Shown in pieces: positions 46,344 through 56,418 of a stretch of DNA of 61,848 bases; the stretch's first letter is position 1, and each line of letters begins with the position of its first letter. The position numbers and the translations under genes are program-made. The notes beneath the pieces are model-generated. The model was not told where the DNA came from. It searched no databases and saw nothing but the letters and a program-made list of their open reading frames with translations. Source of the DNA: Betaproteobacteria bacterium (lineage in GTDB: Bacteria > Pseudomonadota > Gammaproteobacteria > Burkholderiales > Rhodocyclaceae); NCBI GenBank assembly GCA_009781175.1, contig WQYQ01000021.1:1-61848 (forward strand), written 5' to 3'.

Positions 46344-47699
46344 TTATCGGTCTTGATTTCCACCGCGACCGCCGCCCGGGCCGAGATTCACTTCCGCGCC
46401 ATCGACGAGGATCGCCGCCTTATCCATCTTCACGCGGGTCGAATAGATCAAACCGCGCTTCTCATCGTTGATCGCGTCATGCGAAACCGACATCACCTTC
46501 GCATGAATCGTCCCGTACTTCGTGTATTGAAAAGTTTCGATCTTCACCTCGGCTTCCTGCCCGGCCTTCACGAAGCCGATGTCCTTGTTATCCAGGAAGG
46601 CTTCCACCTCCAGCACATCGTCGCGCGGCACGATCATCATCAACGGTTGCGCGGGCGTCACTACGCCGCCCTCGGTATGCACGGCGAGCTGCTGCACCGT
46701 GCCGTCCACCGGAGAAGTCAGCTTCATCAACTTCCCGCGCGTATCGGCCTTGAGCAGTTCCTGTTCCAGCCCGGCGGCTTTCTGCTGGCCGTCGCTCATA
46801 CTGTCGAGCGTCGCGCGGCGCAGCTCAGTGGCCAGTTCCACGCGCTGCCCGCGCGCCTGCCGCAGCGCCGCCTCAATCTCCTTGGCGTGGCTGCGCTGGT
46901 TCGCCAGATCCGCCTCCTGCTCGATGCGCACCTGTTCGCGTTCAAGGTAGCCATGCTTCGACACGAACTTCTCCTGCGCCAGATCCCGGTAATCCTTGGC
47001 CCGCTGCTGGGCGATCGGCACGGTCTGTTCGAGCTTGTGCACCAGTTCCAGCGTCGAACGCAGCTCCGCCTCGCGCTGCGCGATTTCGGCTTCGGCGTGA
47101 CGTTGCTTGGCCCGGTACTCATCGATCTGCCCGGCGAGCAGGCGTTGCGCCTCCAGGAACATCGCATCGCTCACATCGGGCGGGCGCTGCATCGGCACAT
47201 CGCGCTCCGCCTCCAGGGACGCCAGCAGCGCCCGCCCGCGCGCCACCTGAAGCCGCGCCGCGTCGAAATCGCTGTCGATCCGGTCCTGGTCCGCTTTCGC
47301 CATCGTCGCATCCAGCTCGATCAGCACATCTCCCGCTTTGACCGTCTGCCCATCCGAAACATGGATCGCCTTCACGGTCGCCGTCTCGAACGGCTGAATC
47401 GTCTTTGTGCGCGCGTTCGGAACGATTTTCCCCTGCGCGGTCGCCACCACATCGATGCGCCCAAAGAAGGCCCACAGCAAAGCCAGCAGCGCGAAACTCA
47501 GCAACAACCCCATCGCGATGCGCGGCGCGGGCGAAACCGGCGTTTCCTGCAAGGCCAGCGCGGCGGGCAGAAACTTCGCCTCATGCGGCAGCCGTTCGAC
47601 CGGACCCATTTCCTTGCGATGCCGCCACGCGTGGCGGAAAGCCGCGCCATAGCGTTTGAAAAGACCGGCAAAAGCCTGCCGGCGAAGTGAAGCGCTCAT
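46344..47699 (-). CDS. hlyD: Type I secretion membrane fusion protein, HlyD family, 3' frameshifted
   Basis: A 451-residue HlyD-type adaptor linking an inner-membrane ABC transporter to an outer-membrane TolC channel. One membrane segment at about residues 61-80, a lipoyl/barrel half (GRIDVVATAQGKIVPNARTKTIQPF), a long coiled-coil hairpin (about 120-320) and the C-terminal barrel (TSPVDGTVQQLAVHTEGGVV). The end is abnormal: after VDGAEVNLGPG it runs into GGRGGNQDR and stops, while the family ending (AVAVEIKTDKRRVIEYFLSP...HAHESLQER) is readable in the next frame down to a stop at 46274. So a net +1 (or -2) change near 46368-46376 removed about 35 residues. It may be a true mutation or a sequence error. 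Follows hlyB with a repeat between. Confidence 0.9.
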   Translation of the reverse strand: MSASLRRQAFAGLFKRYGAAFRHAWRHRKEMGPVERLPHEAKFLPAALALQETPVSPAPRIAMGLLLSFALLALLWAFFGRIDVVATAQGKIVPNARTKTIQPFETATVKAIHVSDGQTVKAGDVLIELDATMAKADQDRIDSDFDAARLQVARGRALLASLEAERDVPMQRPPDVSDAMFLEAQRLLAGQIDEYRAKQRHAEAEIAQREAELRSTLELVHKLEQTVPIAQQRAKDYRDLAQEKFVSKHGYLEREQVRIEQEADLANQRSHAKEIEAALRQARGQRVELATELRRATLDSMSDGQQKAAGLEQELLKADTRGKLMKLTSPVDGTVQQLAVHTEGGVVTPAQPLMMIVPRDDVLEVEAFLDNKDIGFVKAGQEAEVKIETFQYTKYGTIHAKVMSVSHDAINDEKRGLIYSTRVKMDKAAILVDGAEVNLGPGGGRGGNQDR

Positions 47700-47746
47700 C
47701 GTGATCTCCAGAACCTATTCAGATTCCCATTCCGTTTCTATTTTTG

Positions 47747-47838
47747 TAGGTTGGCGGTGAGCGCAGCGAAGCCCAACACAGCAGCGGTTCCAAACCTCGA
47801 AACGTTGGGGTTCATTGCATTCACCCCAACCTACAAAA
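47747..47838. repeat. Inverted-ended repeat between hlyB and hlyD
   Basis: TTTGTAGGTTGG at the left is the reverse complement of CCAACCTACAAA at the right, enclosing GGTTCATTGCATTCACC, a block also found at 50802-50820. It probably forms a long stem between the two secretion genes. Non-coding. Confidence 0.75.
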
Positions 47839-50034
47839 TCAACTGTGCTGCAAGCGATGCAGCCGCGCATAATGCCCCGCCTCATGGCGCAGCAATTCGG
47901 CATGGCTGCCGGCCTCGACGATCTGCCCGCGCTCCATCACGATAATCCGGTTGGCGTCGCGCACCGCCGAAAGCCGGTGCGCGATCACGATCACCGTGCG
48001 GCCTTTGCAGATCGCCTTCATATTGTTTTGAATGACGCGTTCCGATTCATAGTCGAGCGCGCTCGTCGCCTCATCGAAAATCAGAATGCGCGGATTCGTC
48101 ATCAGCGCGCGCGCAATCGCAATACGCTGACGCTGCCCGCCCGAAAGCGTCGAACCATGCTCGCCGACGAGCGTGTCATAGCCTTCCGGCAATTCCAGGA
48201 TGAACTCATGCGCCCCGGCCAGCTTCGCCGCCTGGATCACCGCCGCGAGCGGCGCGCCGGGGTCGGCCAGCGCGATGTTGTCGCGGATGCTGCGGTTGAA
48301 TAGCACATTCTCCTGCAGCACTACGCCGATCTGTCGCCGCAGCGAACTCGCCTCCGCCAGCGCCAAATCCATCCCATCGACAAGCACCCGGCCGCGCTCC
48401 GGCACATAAAGCCGCTGCACCAGCTTCGTCAGCGTGCTCTTGCCCGAACCGGAACGTCCCACGATGCCGATCACTTCCCCGGCCGCGATGTCGAGCGAAA
48501 CCCGGCGCAGCACCTCGGGGCCGTCGGGGCGGTAGCGGAACAGCACATCGTCGAGCGTCACGCGTCCGGCCAAGGGCGGCAGCGCGCTCTTGTTGCCGGC
48601 CACCTCGGTGCGGGTATTCAAAATATCGCCCAGGCGCTGCACCGAAATCCCGGTCTGCTGGAAGTCCGTCCACAACTGCGCCAGCCGCATCACCGGCTGC
48701 GCCACCTGGCCGGCCAGCATGTTGAAGGCGATCAATTGGCCGACCGTCAATTGGCTGTCGATCACGAGCCGCGCGCCGACGTACATCGTCGCCACCGTCA
48801 CGAGTTTCGAAACCAGCGTCACCCCGCTGTTGGCGAAAGTACCGATCGTCGTGGTGCGGAAACTCGACGACACATAAGCGGCGAGCTGGTTATCCCATTT
48901 GCGCATCCAGTGCGGCTCCACCGCCATCGCCTTCACCGTATCGATGCCGCTGATCGTCTCCACGAGAAAAGCCTGATTTTCCGCGCCGCGGTTGAATTTC
49001 TCATGCAGGCGCGCGCGCAGAATCGGTGTGAATGCGGCGGAAAGCGCGACATAACACGGCAGCGAAATCACCACGATCAGCGTCAGCCACCCGCTGTAGA
49101 AAAACATCACCGCGATGAACACGAACGAAAACAGCAAATCCAGCACCAGCGTGATCGCATTACCGGTCAGGAACGAACGGATGTTTTCCAGTTCGCGCAC
49201 GCGCGCCACCGAATCGCCCACGCGGCGCGCCTGGAAATAAGCCAGGGGCAAGGTCAGCAGATGGCGGAACAGCCGCGCGCCGAGTTCAACGTCGATGCGG
49301 CTCGTCGTATGCGCGAACACATAACTACGCAGCGCCGTCAGTACCACCTCGAAAACCACCACCACGCCCAGCCCGATCGCGATTACATCCAGCGTCGTAA
49401 AACCGCGATGCACCAGCACCTTGTCCATCACCACCTGAAAGAACAGCGGCGTAATCAGCGCGAAAATCTGCAACGCGAAACTCACGCACAAAACTTCCGC
49501 GAGCAGCTTGCGGTACTTCACGATCGCCGGCACGAACCAGGTGAAATCGAAGCGGCTCATCTCCCCGGCGAGCGAAGCGCGCGAAGTGAACAGAATCAGC
49601 TCCCCCGTCCAGCGGGCCGCGAACTCCGCCAGCGTCAGCGTTTCGGGCCGCCCGGCGGCGGGCGACTGAATCAACACCTGCTCGCCTTCGATGCGCGCAA
49701 GAATGAAAAACTCCGGCGCGCCATCCGCGCCGCGCCCGATCGCGATCGCCGGCAAAGGCGTGCGCGGCAAACGCGCCGCATCGGTTTTCACCTGCTTCGC
49801 CTGCAGTTCCAGCCGTTTCGCTGCGAGCAGAATCTCCGCCACGCCGAAAGCATGGCCGCTCACGGCGAACTCATGCGCGAGCTGATTCGGGTCCGCCGCC
49901 ACGCCATGCAGGCGCGCCATCATCACCAGACAGATCAGCCCCGTATTGGGCTGGGGCGGCGCGGCCTCATCCGCGCCGGGCGCAACAACCTTCAGATGCG
50001 GCTCCGCGCCATCCTGTGCAACGTGTTCGATCAT
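47839..50034 (-). CDS. hlyB: Type I secretion ABC transporter, HlyB family
   Basis: A 731-residue exporter energising secretion of an unfolded RTX substrate. Residues 1-150 form a C39-like domain without the protease residues (no catalytic Cys in the GLICLVMM region), a substrate-docking type as in HlyB. Membrane domain at about 165-440. Nucleotide-binding domain with Walker A GRSGSGKST (about residue 525), signature LSGGQ (about 628), Walker B ILIFDEATSALD and switch IAHRLS. RTX1 lies upstream on the same strand and is the obvious cargo. No TolC gene is in the window. Confidence 0.95.
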   Translation of the reverse strand: MIEHVAQDGAEPHLKVVAPGADEAAPPQPNTGLICLVMMARLHGVAADPNQLAHEFAVSGHAFGVAEILLAAKRLELQAKQVKTDAARLPRTPLPAIAIGRGADGAPEFFILARIEGEQVLIQSPAAGRPETLTLAEFAARWTGELILFTSRASLAGEMSRFDFTWFVPAIVKYRKLLAEVLCVSFALQIFALITPLFFQVVMDKVLVHRGFTTLDVIAIGLGVVVVFEVVLTALRSYVFAHTTSRIDVELGARLFRHLLTLPLAYFQARRVGDSVARVRELENIRSFLTGNAITLVLDLLFSFVFIAVMFFYSGWLTLIVVISLPCYVALSAAFTPILRARLHEKFNRGAENQAFLVETISGIDTVKAMAVEPHWMRKWDNQLAAYVSSSFRTTTIGTFANSGVTLVSKLVTVATMYVGARLVIDSQLTVGQLIAFNMLAGQVAQPVMRLAQLWTDFQQTGISVQRLGDILNTRTEVAGNKSALPPLAGRVTLDDVLFRYRPDGPEVLRRVSLDIAAGEVIGIVGRSGSGKSTLTKLVQRLYVPERGRVLVDGMDLALAEASSLRRQIGVVLQENVLFNRSIRDNIALADPGAPLAAVIQAAKLAGAHEFILELPEGYDTLVGEHGSTLSGGQRQRIAIARALMTNPRILIFDEATSALDYESERVIQNNMKAICKGRTVIVIAHRLSAVRDANRIIVMERGQIVEAGSHAELLRHEAGHYARLHRLQHS

Positions 50035-50107
50035 TCGGTTCTCTATTTATTTATGCAACACGAAAGCCCCCGCGTTCCAACCTGGGCCGCAACGAGGGGT
50101 TCTCCGA

Positions 50108-50134
50108 TAGGGGCGGGTTTGAAACCCGCCCCTA
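50108..50134. repeat. 27-bp palindrome before hlyB
   Basis: TAGGGGCGGGTTT then G then AAACCCGCCCCTA: perfect 13-bp arms. A related palindrome stands at 50842-50870. Together they flank the second BrnT/BrnA pair. Confidence 0.8.
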
Positions 50135-50171
50135 CTTGACTCTCTTTTATATTGTCTCTACGATTTAAAGC

Positions 50172-50441
50172 ATGGATATCGAATTCGACCCCGCCAAGAA
50201 CGACGCCAACCTTCGTGATCGCGGCTTGTCGTTTAAACGAGCGGCGCAGTTCGACTTCGATACCGCCCTGATCTGGCAAGACACCCGCAAGACTTATCCT
50301 GAAACGCGCTTTTCGGCCTTGGGGCTGCTTGCTGGACGGGTTCATTCGCTGGTGTTTGCCGAAACCGCTGCCGGTATTCGCGTTATCAGCTTCCGCAAGG
50401 CCAACAAACGAGAGGTAAAACGCTATGAACACGCGCCCTGA
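50172..50441 (+). CDS. brnT: BrnT-family toxin (pair 2)
   Basis: An 89-residue BrnT ribonuclease: MDIEFDPAKNDANLRDRGLSFKRAAQFDFDTAL, then RFSALGLLAGRVHSLVFAE and RVISFRKANKREVKRYEHA. Complete. Its end overlaps the antitoxin start. Orientation is opposite to the secretion genes around it. Confidence 0.93.
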   Translation: MDIEFDPAKNDANLRDRGLSFKRAAQFDFDTALIWQDTRKTYPETRFSALGLLAGRVHSLVFAETAAGIRVISFRKANKREVKRYEHAP

Positions 50442-50694
50442 TCCCGAATTGATCGACGACGATAACCCGGAGTGGACGGACGAGATGATTCGGGAGTCCG
50501 TGCGCGTCAAGGATTTGCCCGAATCGCTGCAAGCCAAGCTGCGTAGAGGGCGCGGACCCAACAAGGCCCCCACGAAAGAACGCATCAACATCCGCTTGTC
50601 ATCGGAAACGGTGGCGTATTTCCGTGCCACGGGCGAGGGCTGGCAGACGCGCATCGATGAAGCGCTCAAGCAGTGGCGGGCAAGCCAGCGGTAG
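50425..50694 (+). CDS. brnA: BrnA-family antitoxin (pair 2)
   Basis: An 89-residue antitoxin with an acidic N-terminus (DPELIDDDNPEWTDEMIRESVRVKDLPESL) and C-terminal ribbon-helix-helix segment (ERINIRLSSETVAYFRATGEGWQTRIDEALKQW). Overlaps brnT by 17 bases, the usual arrangement. Confidence 0.93.
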   Translation: MNTRPDPELIDDDNPEWTDEMIRESVRVKDLPESLQAKLRRGRGPNKAPTKERINIRLSSETVAYFRATGEGWQTRIDEALKQWRASQR

Positions 50695-50785
50695 CTTGGC
50701 GCTGAGCGCAGCGACCAAGCCGAAGGCCGCAGGACAGCCGAAGGCTGGTCCCGCGCAGCGGGATGTGGCAAAGCTACGCAACCAC
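50695..50785 (-). repeat. Dispersed GC-rich repeat, copy B
   Basis: Reverse-complement relative of 37841-37912, sharing CGCAGCGACCAAGCCGAAGG-type and CCCGCGCAGCGGGATG blocks. Directly after brnA. Confidence 0.75.
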
Positions 50786-50841
50786 AATCCCAACACCGTA
50801 GGGGTTCATTGCATTCACCGCCAGCCTGCGTCCTGGGTTCA

Positions 50842-50893
50842 GTACGGGCGGGTTTGAAACCCGCCCGTACCCTCTCCCCTTCGTGGGAGAGGG
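50842..50893. repeat. Paired palindromes after RTX1
   Basis: GTACGGGCGGGTTT/AAACCCGCCCGTAC (50842-50870) and ACCCTCTCCCC-TTCG-tGGGAGAGGGT (about 50868-50893). They lie 44-95 bases beyond the RTX1 stop and may end its transcript; a common palindromic repeat type. Confidence 0.7.
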
Positions 50894-50936
50894 TACGGGG
50901 GAGAGGGGGTGCTTGAACTGGAATCACTATAAAAGC

Positions 50937-53900
50937 TCAATTCCAATTCGCCGCAATCACCGCATTCAGCGTGCTCTGGTAATTCGCCGGCAAACTCGTC
51001 TCGCCCGCGGCGGGCGGCGCGAAGGCCGCCATCGCGGAAACGAGATTGTCGACCTGGCTGTCGAGCAGGGTTTTCCCATCGGCGGTTGTAATCTGGTCGA
51101 CATGGTAGGCCGCGCCCGAATACCAATTCTGGATCGTGGCTTTATCCGAAGTGCCGATAATGCTCACCTCAAGATCAACCCCCACGCGACGCAGCCAGAT
51201 CTGATCGGCGGAGATGTCGGCACCGAAGGACAACACATCGGGATTCGTTCCCGGCGCGTCGGAATCGTAGTTATAGATCGTGTCCTGGCCCGAGCCGCGC
51301 CCAAACAGGTAGGTGTCCGCGCCATTGCCGCCAGCCAGGTAGTCGTTGCCCGCGCCGCCGTACAGCGTATCGTTCGTCGCATAGCCGGTGATCGAATCGT
51401 TGCCCGCGGTGGGCTCCAGCACCTTGGCCTTGACCGTCGCGATGTCCCATTCCGTGCCATCGGCAAAGCGCACCACGTCCACCGCATAGACGCTCGCCGC
51501 GTCCATGTTGAAATAGCTCTGCACCAGCAGCCGATCAGTCGTGTCGTTGAGCGTCAGAACCAGATTGTCACCCGAGCGCGTCAACTTCACGTCCGCTGGC
51601 ACCACGCCGTCCTTCAACTGGATTGTGTCCGAACTTGCGTCGGAGTGGTTGTTGTTAATCGTGTCCTGGCCCGAGCCGCGTCCGAACAGGTAAGTGTCGT
51701 TACCGTCGCCGCCGTACAGCATGTCATTACCCGCACCACCGTCCAGGGTGTCGTTGCCGGCATCGCCGGATAGCGTATCGTTACCGTCGCCGCCTTCGAG
51801 CCAGTCGTTGCCGTCGCCGCCGCTCAGGTAATCGTTGCCCGCGCCGCCGTATAGCGTGTCGTTGCCGGCTTCACCGTTCAGCGTGTCGTTGCCGTCTCCA
51901 CCGTAGAGTACGTCGTTACCGCCACCGCCCGAGATCGTGTCATTACCGTCGCCGCCGTACAGCGTGTCGTCCGTCGCATAGCCGATGATCGCACCACCGC
52001 CCGCGCTGGGCGCTAGCACCATGGCCTTGATCGTCGCGACGTCCCACTGCGTGCCATCGGCAAAGCGCAGCAGGTCCACGGCATAGACGCTCGCCGCGTC
52101 ATTGAGAAAATAGTTCTGTACCACCAGCCGGTCGGTCGTACCGTCGATCGTCAGAACCAGATCGTAGCTCGAACGCTTCAGCGTCACGTCCGCTGGTACC
52201 ACGCCGTCCTTCAATTGGATCGTGTCCGAACTCACATCGGAGTGGTTGTTGTTGATCGTGTCCTGTCCCGAGCCGCGCCCGAACAGGTAGGTGTCGTTGC
52301 CGTCGCCGCCGTACAGCATGTCATTGCCCGCGCCACCATCCAGGGTGTCGTTGCCAGCATCGCCGGATAGCGTGTCGTTGCCGTCGCCGCCTTCGAGCCA
52401 ATCGTCGCCATAGCCGCCGCTCAGGTAGTCGTTGCCGTCGCCACCGTACAGCGTATCGTTGCCGTCTTCTCCGTACAGGGTGTCGTTGCCGTCGCCCCCG
52501 TACAGCACGTCGTTACCGCCGCCCCCGTACAGCACGTCGTTACCGCCGCCGCCGTATATCGTATCGTTGCCTTCCAGACCGTCGATGACGTCATCGCCAT
52601 CGGTTCCTCTCAAACTATCATTTCCGGAAGTCCCTCCGAGCACCTTGGCTTTGACCGTAGTAATGTCCCACTGTGTGCCATCGGCAAAGCACAGCAGGTC
52701 CACGGCATAGGGACTCGCTCCGTCATTGAAAAAATAGCTCTGTACCACCAGCCGGTCGGTCGTGCCGTTGAGCGTCAGAATCAGATCGTTGTTCACGCGC
52801 GTCAAGCTCACGTCCGTCGCGGCCACGCCGTCCTTCAACTGGATCGTGTCCGAACTCGCGTCGGAGTGGTAGTTATTGATCGTGTCCTGGCCCGAACCGA
52901 GCCCGAACAGGTAAGTGTCTGCACCATCGCCACCGCTCAGGTAGTCGTTACCCGCGCCACCATCCAGGGTATCGTTGCCGGCATCACCGTACAACGTGTC
53001 GTCGCCGTCGCCGCCTTCGAGCCAGTCGTTGCCATTGCCGCCGCTCAGGTAATCGTTGCCCGCGCCACCATACAGCGTGTCGTTGCCGTCTTCGCCTAAC
53101 AGTGTGTCGTTGCCGCCGCTCCCGTAGAGCACGTCGTTACCGCCGCCGCCCGAGATCGTATCGTTGCCGTCGCCACCTAACAGCGTGTCGTCCGTTGCAT
53201 AGCCGATGATTGCACTGCCGCCCGCACTGGGTTCCAGCACCTTGGCCTTGACCGTCGCGATGTCCCACTCCGTGCCATCGGCAAAGCACACCATGTCCAC
53301 GGCATAGGGACTCGTTGCGTCATTGAGAAAATAGTTTTGCACCACCAGCCGGTCGGTCGTGCCGTCGATCGTCAGAATCAGATCGTTGATGGCGCGCATC
53401 AAACTTACGTCCGCCGGCGCCACGCCGTCCTTCAACTGGATCGTGTCCGAACTTGCGTCGGAGTGGTTATTGTTGATCGTGTCCTGGCCCGAGCCACGTC
53501 CGAATAGGTAGGTGTCGTTACCGTCGCCGCCGTACAGCATGTCGTTGCCCGCGCCACCATCCAGGGTGTCGTTGCCGGCATCGCCGGACAGCGTGTCGTC
53601 GCCGTCACCGCCATACAGTAGGTCGTTGCCATAGCCGCCGCTCAGGTAGTCGTTGCCTGCGCCACCGTACAGCGTGTCGTTGCCGTCGCCGCCGTTCAGG
53701 TAGTCGTCGCCGTCTCCGCCGTCAAGCAAGTCGTTGCCGTCGCCGCCCGCAAGCCGGTCCGCCACAGCGGTGCCGAATAGCGTCGAAGCGCCCATGCCGC
53801 CTGTCTGATTCGTACTGCCCCACTGAACGTCGTAGGACTTGAGCAACGCCGTCAGCGTCTCGTCGCCGTCCGCGGCGGCCACCCAGTCGCGCAGCACATC

Positions 53901-55994
53901 CATGCCGTCCCAGCCCATATTGCTCAGGCTGTTGGCATAGCGCGTCAGTTCGATCAGATCGGCATACGCGCCGCTCGCGTCCGTGGCTTTCTTCGCATCG
54001 AGCGCGGCATCCAGCGCGGTGAACGAGAAGCCGATGCCGTTCTCGTCGAACGTGAGTTCGATCGAATCCAGATAGGGTTTCAGATAAGTCTGCAAGGAGA
54101 GCGCGGCACGCACCGACTCGCCCAGCGCGGCGTAGCTGTTCCATAGCGACTGGACGCCGGCTGCGGTGAGTATGATCGTGTTGCTTGGCTCCGAGTACCC
54201 ACCGCCGCCGCCACCGCCGCCGCCACCACCACCACCACCGCCAGCGCTACCAATCATACTTGGAGGTGGAGGGGGGGTGTCGTCGGCGAAGCCGAACAAT
54301 AGCGTGCCGCTGGCGTTGAACACGCCCCATTTGCCGCCTGGCGTCTGACGGAAGTCGAGCAGGTTCTGGCCGTTGAAGGCTTCGAGCGTCGCAATGCCGA
54401 TCTGGGACATGAACTGTCCGACCGCCCATTTGCTGAGCAACTGCTTCTGATAACCGGGTGGCAAACCACCGCTGCCATCGTTAACCATGCCTCCGCCACT
54501 TACACCCCCGCTACTTCCACCTCCGCCACCGCCAACGCTGACCATCGAACTCTGGCCATAACCCGGCGGCGGCTCGCCGTAGGTTTCAAGCGCCCAGGCA
54601 ATCATCTCGTCCGATACCACGAAACTATCGGGCAACTGGTAATAGCTGAAGTACCCGTCCATCGCGGTCAAGCGCTCCAGCGTGCTTGGAAAATTCGCGC
54701 TCTTGGCCCATTCGGTAATGATCGTGTTCAGTTGCGCATCGAACGCCTCGCGCGTGCCGGCCGTCTGCACGCTGCTCAAGGCAGCCGCCAGGTTCGCGTT
54801 CAGCGTCGCCGCCTCGCGCAAATCCCGCACCGCGCCCGAACCCTGCATGTCGGGCAGACCTTGCGTCGCTTCCGTCAATTCGATGGGGTCCGTGAATTCG
54901 CGGTAAAACGGGTTCTGAGCGAGGTTCAGGTTCGCCGCTGTGCCGTCGATGGCCGCATTGCCCACCGCGCCGGAACTGCCGTCGCTGCGCGTAAAGGTGC
55001 CGAGCGCGGTTTGCGTGTTGCCGCCGCCGAGCGCCACGTTTGTCGTGGTGGGCGTGAGGTTGATCGAAGCGATGCCGAGTTCATCGAGCGTAAACAGTTC
55101 GTTCGCCTGTGAAATACCGTCCTGGTTCAGATCGCGCCACACGCGCACAGCCGCGAATTGCTCGTCATTGGCGTCGAAAATGCCGTCGCCATTCGAATCC
55201 AGATCGCGCAGTGCATCGAAGCCGTCGGTGGCGCGCTGGCCGTTGCTCTTTATTGTGTCGACGCCGAACAGCTCGCTCCCGTTGTCGATCGTGCCGTTGC
55301 CGTTGCGGTCGAGCACCAGGAAGCCGTCGTCGCCCTTGAGCCAGCCCGTGCCGGTGCGGATGCCGTCGCCGTTGTGATCGAAGAGCTCCGTGCCCACACC
55401 GATGGTTTCGATGCCGTCGCCGTCGAGGTCCAGCGCCAAGGGGTCGTGGGGCAGGTCGAGGGGGCGGGCGGCGTTGAAGTAGGTGTTGACGCTGGTGGAG
55501 ACGTTGAGTTCGTTATGTAGATTAAATGACGGGAGACCGTCCCAAGGCATAGAAACAGTCAAAGTATCCATCAGCTCGCTAATTGCTGATGAAATGGCTT
55601 CTCGATTCTTGTAAAGCTCTTTCGCCGCCGCAGCGCCGACTTGAAGCGCAATACCAAGCGCAGCTCCCTGCGGCGTCGCGCCAAACGGGGAGGCAGAAAT
55701 AATGACGCCAATTCCGCCCAGGATTCCAAATGCGGCGTCGACTGCGGCATCCGTATTGTTTGAATCAATTGCCGTGCTTAATTTCGTTATTTCGACAGCA
55801 ATCGTAACGCCGCCAGCCAAGTTTCCTACCAGCTCGACAATCGGATGTGATTGAAACAAATTCCAAATGGTCGTCAAAGCGCCCATTGTAGATAGCGTAT
55901 CTCCCGTATCCCACCCGTTTCCAAGTTTATTATATGCGTTACGAAGATCGCTAATCGCCCCACTTAATTGCCCAGCCGAAACAACTGCACCCAT
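50937..55994 (-). CDS. RTX1: giant type I-secreted calcium-binding protein with variable N-terminal domain
   Basis: A 1685-residue protein with a layered architecture. Residues 1-148: a hydrophobic Gly/Ala-rich domain ([34 protein letters not shown], glycine-zipper-like) with no signal peptide. Residues 149-470: a module shared almost base for base with tox2, beginning [17 protein letters not shown], with EF-hand-like sites ([31 protein letters not shown]) and the widespread RTX block [17 protein letters not shown]. About 480-745: Gly/Ser linkers including a run of about 15 glycines. About 745-1570: RTX nonapeptides (GGxGxDxLx) in four units, each with a calcium-binding-associated domain ([11 protein letters not shown]...FADGT). 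The C-terminal 60 residues are the likely uncleaved type I signal. GGGAGGGG precedes the ATG. I infer a secreted toxin with its active part at the N-terminus. Confidence 0.85.
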   Translation of the reverse strand: MGAVVSAGQLSGAISDLRNAYNKLGNGWDTGDTLSTMGALTTIWNLFQSHPIVELVGNLAGGVTIAVEITKLSTAIDSNNTDAAVDAAFGILGGIGVIISASPFGATPQGAALGIALQVGAAAAKELYKNREAISSAISELMDTLTVSMPWDGLPSFNLHNELNVSTSVNTYFNAARPLDLPHDPLALDLDGDGIETIGVGTELFDHNGDGIRTGTGWLKGDDGFLVLDRNGNGTIDNGSELFGVDTIKSNGQRATDGFDALRDLDSNGDGIFDANDEQFAAVRVWRDLNQDGISQANELFTLDELGIASINLTPTTTNVALGGGNTQTALGTFTRSDGSSGAVGNAAIDGTAANLNLAQNPFYREFTDPIELTEATQGLPDMQGSGAVRDLREAATLNANLAAALSSVQTAGTREAFDAQLNTIITEWAKSANFPSTLERLTAMDGYFSYYQLPDSFVVSDEMIAWALETYGEPPPGYGQSSMVSVGGGGGGSSGGVSGGGMVNDGSGGLPPGYQKQLLSKWAVGQFMSQIGIATLEAFNGQNLLDFRQTPGGKWGVFNASGTLLFGFADDTPPPPPSMIGSAGGGGGGGGGGGGGGGYSEPSNTIILTAAGVQSLWNSYAALGESVRAALSLQTYLKPYLDSIELTFDENGIGFSFTALDAALDAKKATDASGAYADLIELTRYANSLSNMGWDGMDVLRDWVAAADGDETLTALLKSYDVQWGSTNQTGGMGASTLFGTAVADRLAGGDGNDLLDGGDGDDYLNGGDGNDTLYGGAGNDYLSGGYGNDLLYGGDGDDTLSGDAGNDTLDGGAGNDMLYGGDGNDTYLFGRGSGQDTINNNHSDASSDTIQLKDGVAPADVSLMRAINDLILTIDGTTDRLVVQNYFLNDATSPYAVDMVCFADGTEWDIATVKAKVLEPSAGGSAIIGYATDDTLLGGDGNDTISGGGGNDVLYGSGGNDTLLGEDGNDTLYGGAGNDYLSGGNGNDWLEGGDGDDTLYGDAGNDTLDGGAGNDYLSGGDGADTYLFGLGSGQDTINNYHSDASSDTIQLKDGVAATDVSLTRVNNDLILTLNGTTDRLVVQSYFFNDGASPYAVDLLCFADGTQWDITTVKAKVLGGTSGNDSLRGTDGDDVIDGLEGNDTIYGGGGNDVLYGGGGNDVLYGGDGNDTLYGEDGNDTLYGGDGNDYLSGGYGDDWLEGGDGNDTLSGDAGNDTLDGGAGNDMLYGGDGNDTYLFGRGSGQDTINNNHSDVSSDTIQLKDGVVPADVTLKRSSYDLVLTIDGTTDRLVVQNYFLNDAASVYAVDLLRFADGTQWDVATIKAMVLAPSAGGGAIIGYATDDTLYGGDGNDTISGGGGNDVLYGGDGNDTLNGEAGNDTLYGGAGNDYLSGGDGNDWLEGGDGNDTLSGDAGNDTLDGGAGNDMLYGGDGNDTYLFGRGSGQDTINNNHSDASSDTIQLKDGVVPADVKLTRSGDNLVLTLNDTTDRLLVQSYFNMDAASVYAVDVVRFADGTEWDIATVKAKVLEPTAGNDSITGYATNDTLYGGAGNDYLAGGNGADTYLFGRGSGQDTIYNYDSDAPGTNPDVLSFGADISADQIWLRRVGVDLEVSIIGTSDKATIQNWYSGAAYHVDQITTADGKTLLDSQVDNLVSAMAAFAPPAAGETSLPANYQSTLNAVIAANWN
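51600..53775 (-). repeat. Tandem ~600-bp RTX modules within RTX1
   Basis: The block GAGTGGTTGTTGTTAATCG and close variants recur near 51640, 52238, 52862 and 53459, so units of about 600-620 bases are repeated nearly four times, each a set of nonapeptides plus one associated domain. High identity between units implies recent duplication or gene conversion and makes length variation likely. Confidence 0.8.
54199..54242 (-). repeat. Trinucleotide repeat coding a polyglycine linker
   Basis: Consecutive CCG/CCA triplets (GGN on the coding strand) give about 15 glycines in RTX1. A flexible linker and a possible slippage site. Confidence 0.85.
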
Positions 55995-56006
55995 TTCCCC
56001 TCCCGT

Positions 56007-56402
56007 TTATTTAACTGAGAAAAACGCACAAACCAATATGCCACCAAAAAAACCGACCCCAACAACATACAAAACAAGAAGCACCAAAGTAAGGATGCAC
56101 CTCGTAGAATTCATCGCATTACGCTTCAACGCGTCATTTATCTGATCTGAAATCTTATTCCCGGAATCTATTTCATTAGCAAAACCAGCCAGGCGGATGA
56201 GTGCCATAGAAGCCATCGCAAACGCGATTATTAAAGCGCCATACCAAATAAAAGTTTTTTGTGCAAAAACAAAATCGTGGCCAGATAAATAAATAAAAAA
56301 ATATGTCCCTATCCCAAACAAAAAAAACAACCAATACCCAAGGCGAACAGAATTTTTATTAAATATAAAAACAATGCGCTCTAGTGCTACAGCCTGTCCC
56401 AT
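56007..56402 (-). CDS. Small multi-pass membrane protein, candidate immunity protein (imm1b)
   Basis: A 131-residue protein with four hydrophobic segments and a polar loop (EIDSGNKISDQINDALKRNAMNS). It is paralogous to the next protein: shared ER[MI]VF start, R-D/S-DQI loop, and a C-terminal GxxFG..I..[AG]FF..K. Start at 56402 with GGAG six bases upstream. It ends 13 bases before the RTX1 start, so it is in the same operon. Clearly more AT-rich than neighbours. By analogy with toxin/immunity pairs I propose it protects the producer from the hydrophobic N-terminal domain of RTX1; the family is not known to me. Confidence 0.6.
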   Translation of the reverse strand: MGQAVALERIVFIFNKNSVRLGYWLFFLFGIGTYFFIYLSGHDFVFAQKTFIWYGALIIAFAMASMALIRLAGFANEIDSGNKISDQINDALKRNAMNSTRCILTLVLLVLYVVGVGFFGGILVCAFFSVK

Positions 56403-56418
56403 TTGAACTCCGATGATT

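Noticed and set aside
46353..47690. A 445-residue plus-strand open frame over hlyD
   Set aside because: Antisense shadow in GC-rich sequence; rich in His, Arg and Gln with no domain.
48736..50139. A 467-residue plus-strand open frame over hlyB
   Set aside because: Antisense shadow; low-complexity Arg/His/Gln composition.
51776..53776. Regular short repeats resembling a CRISPR array
   Set aside because: They are RTX nonapeptide codons in frame within RTX1, with no constant repeat/unique spacer structure and no cas genes.
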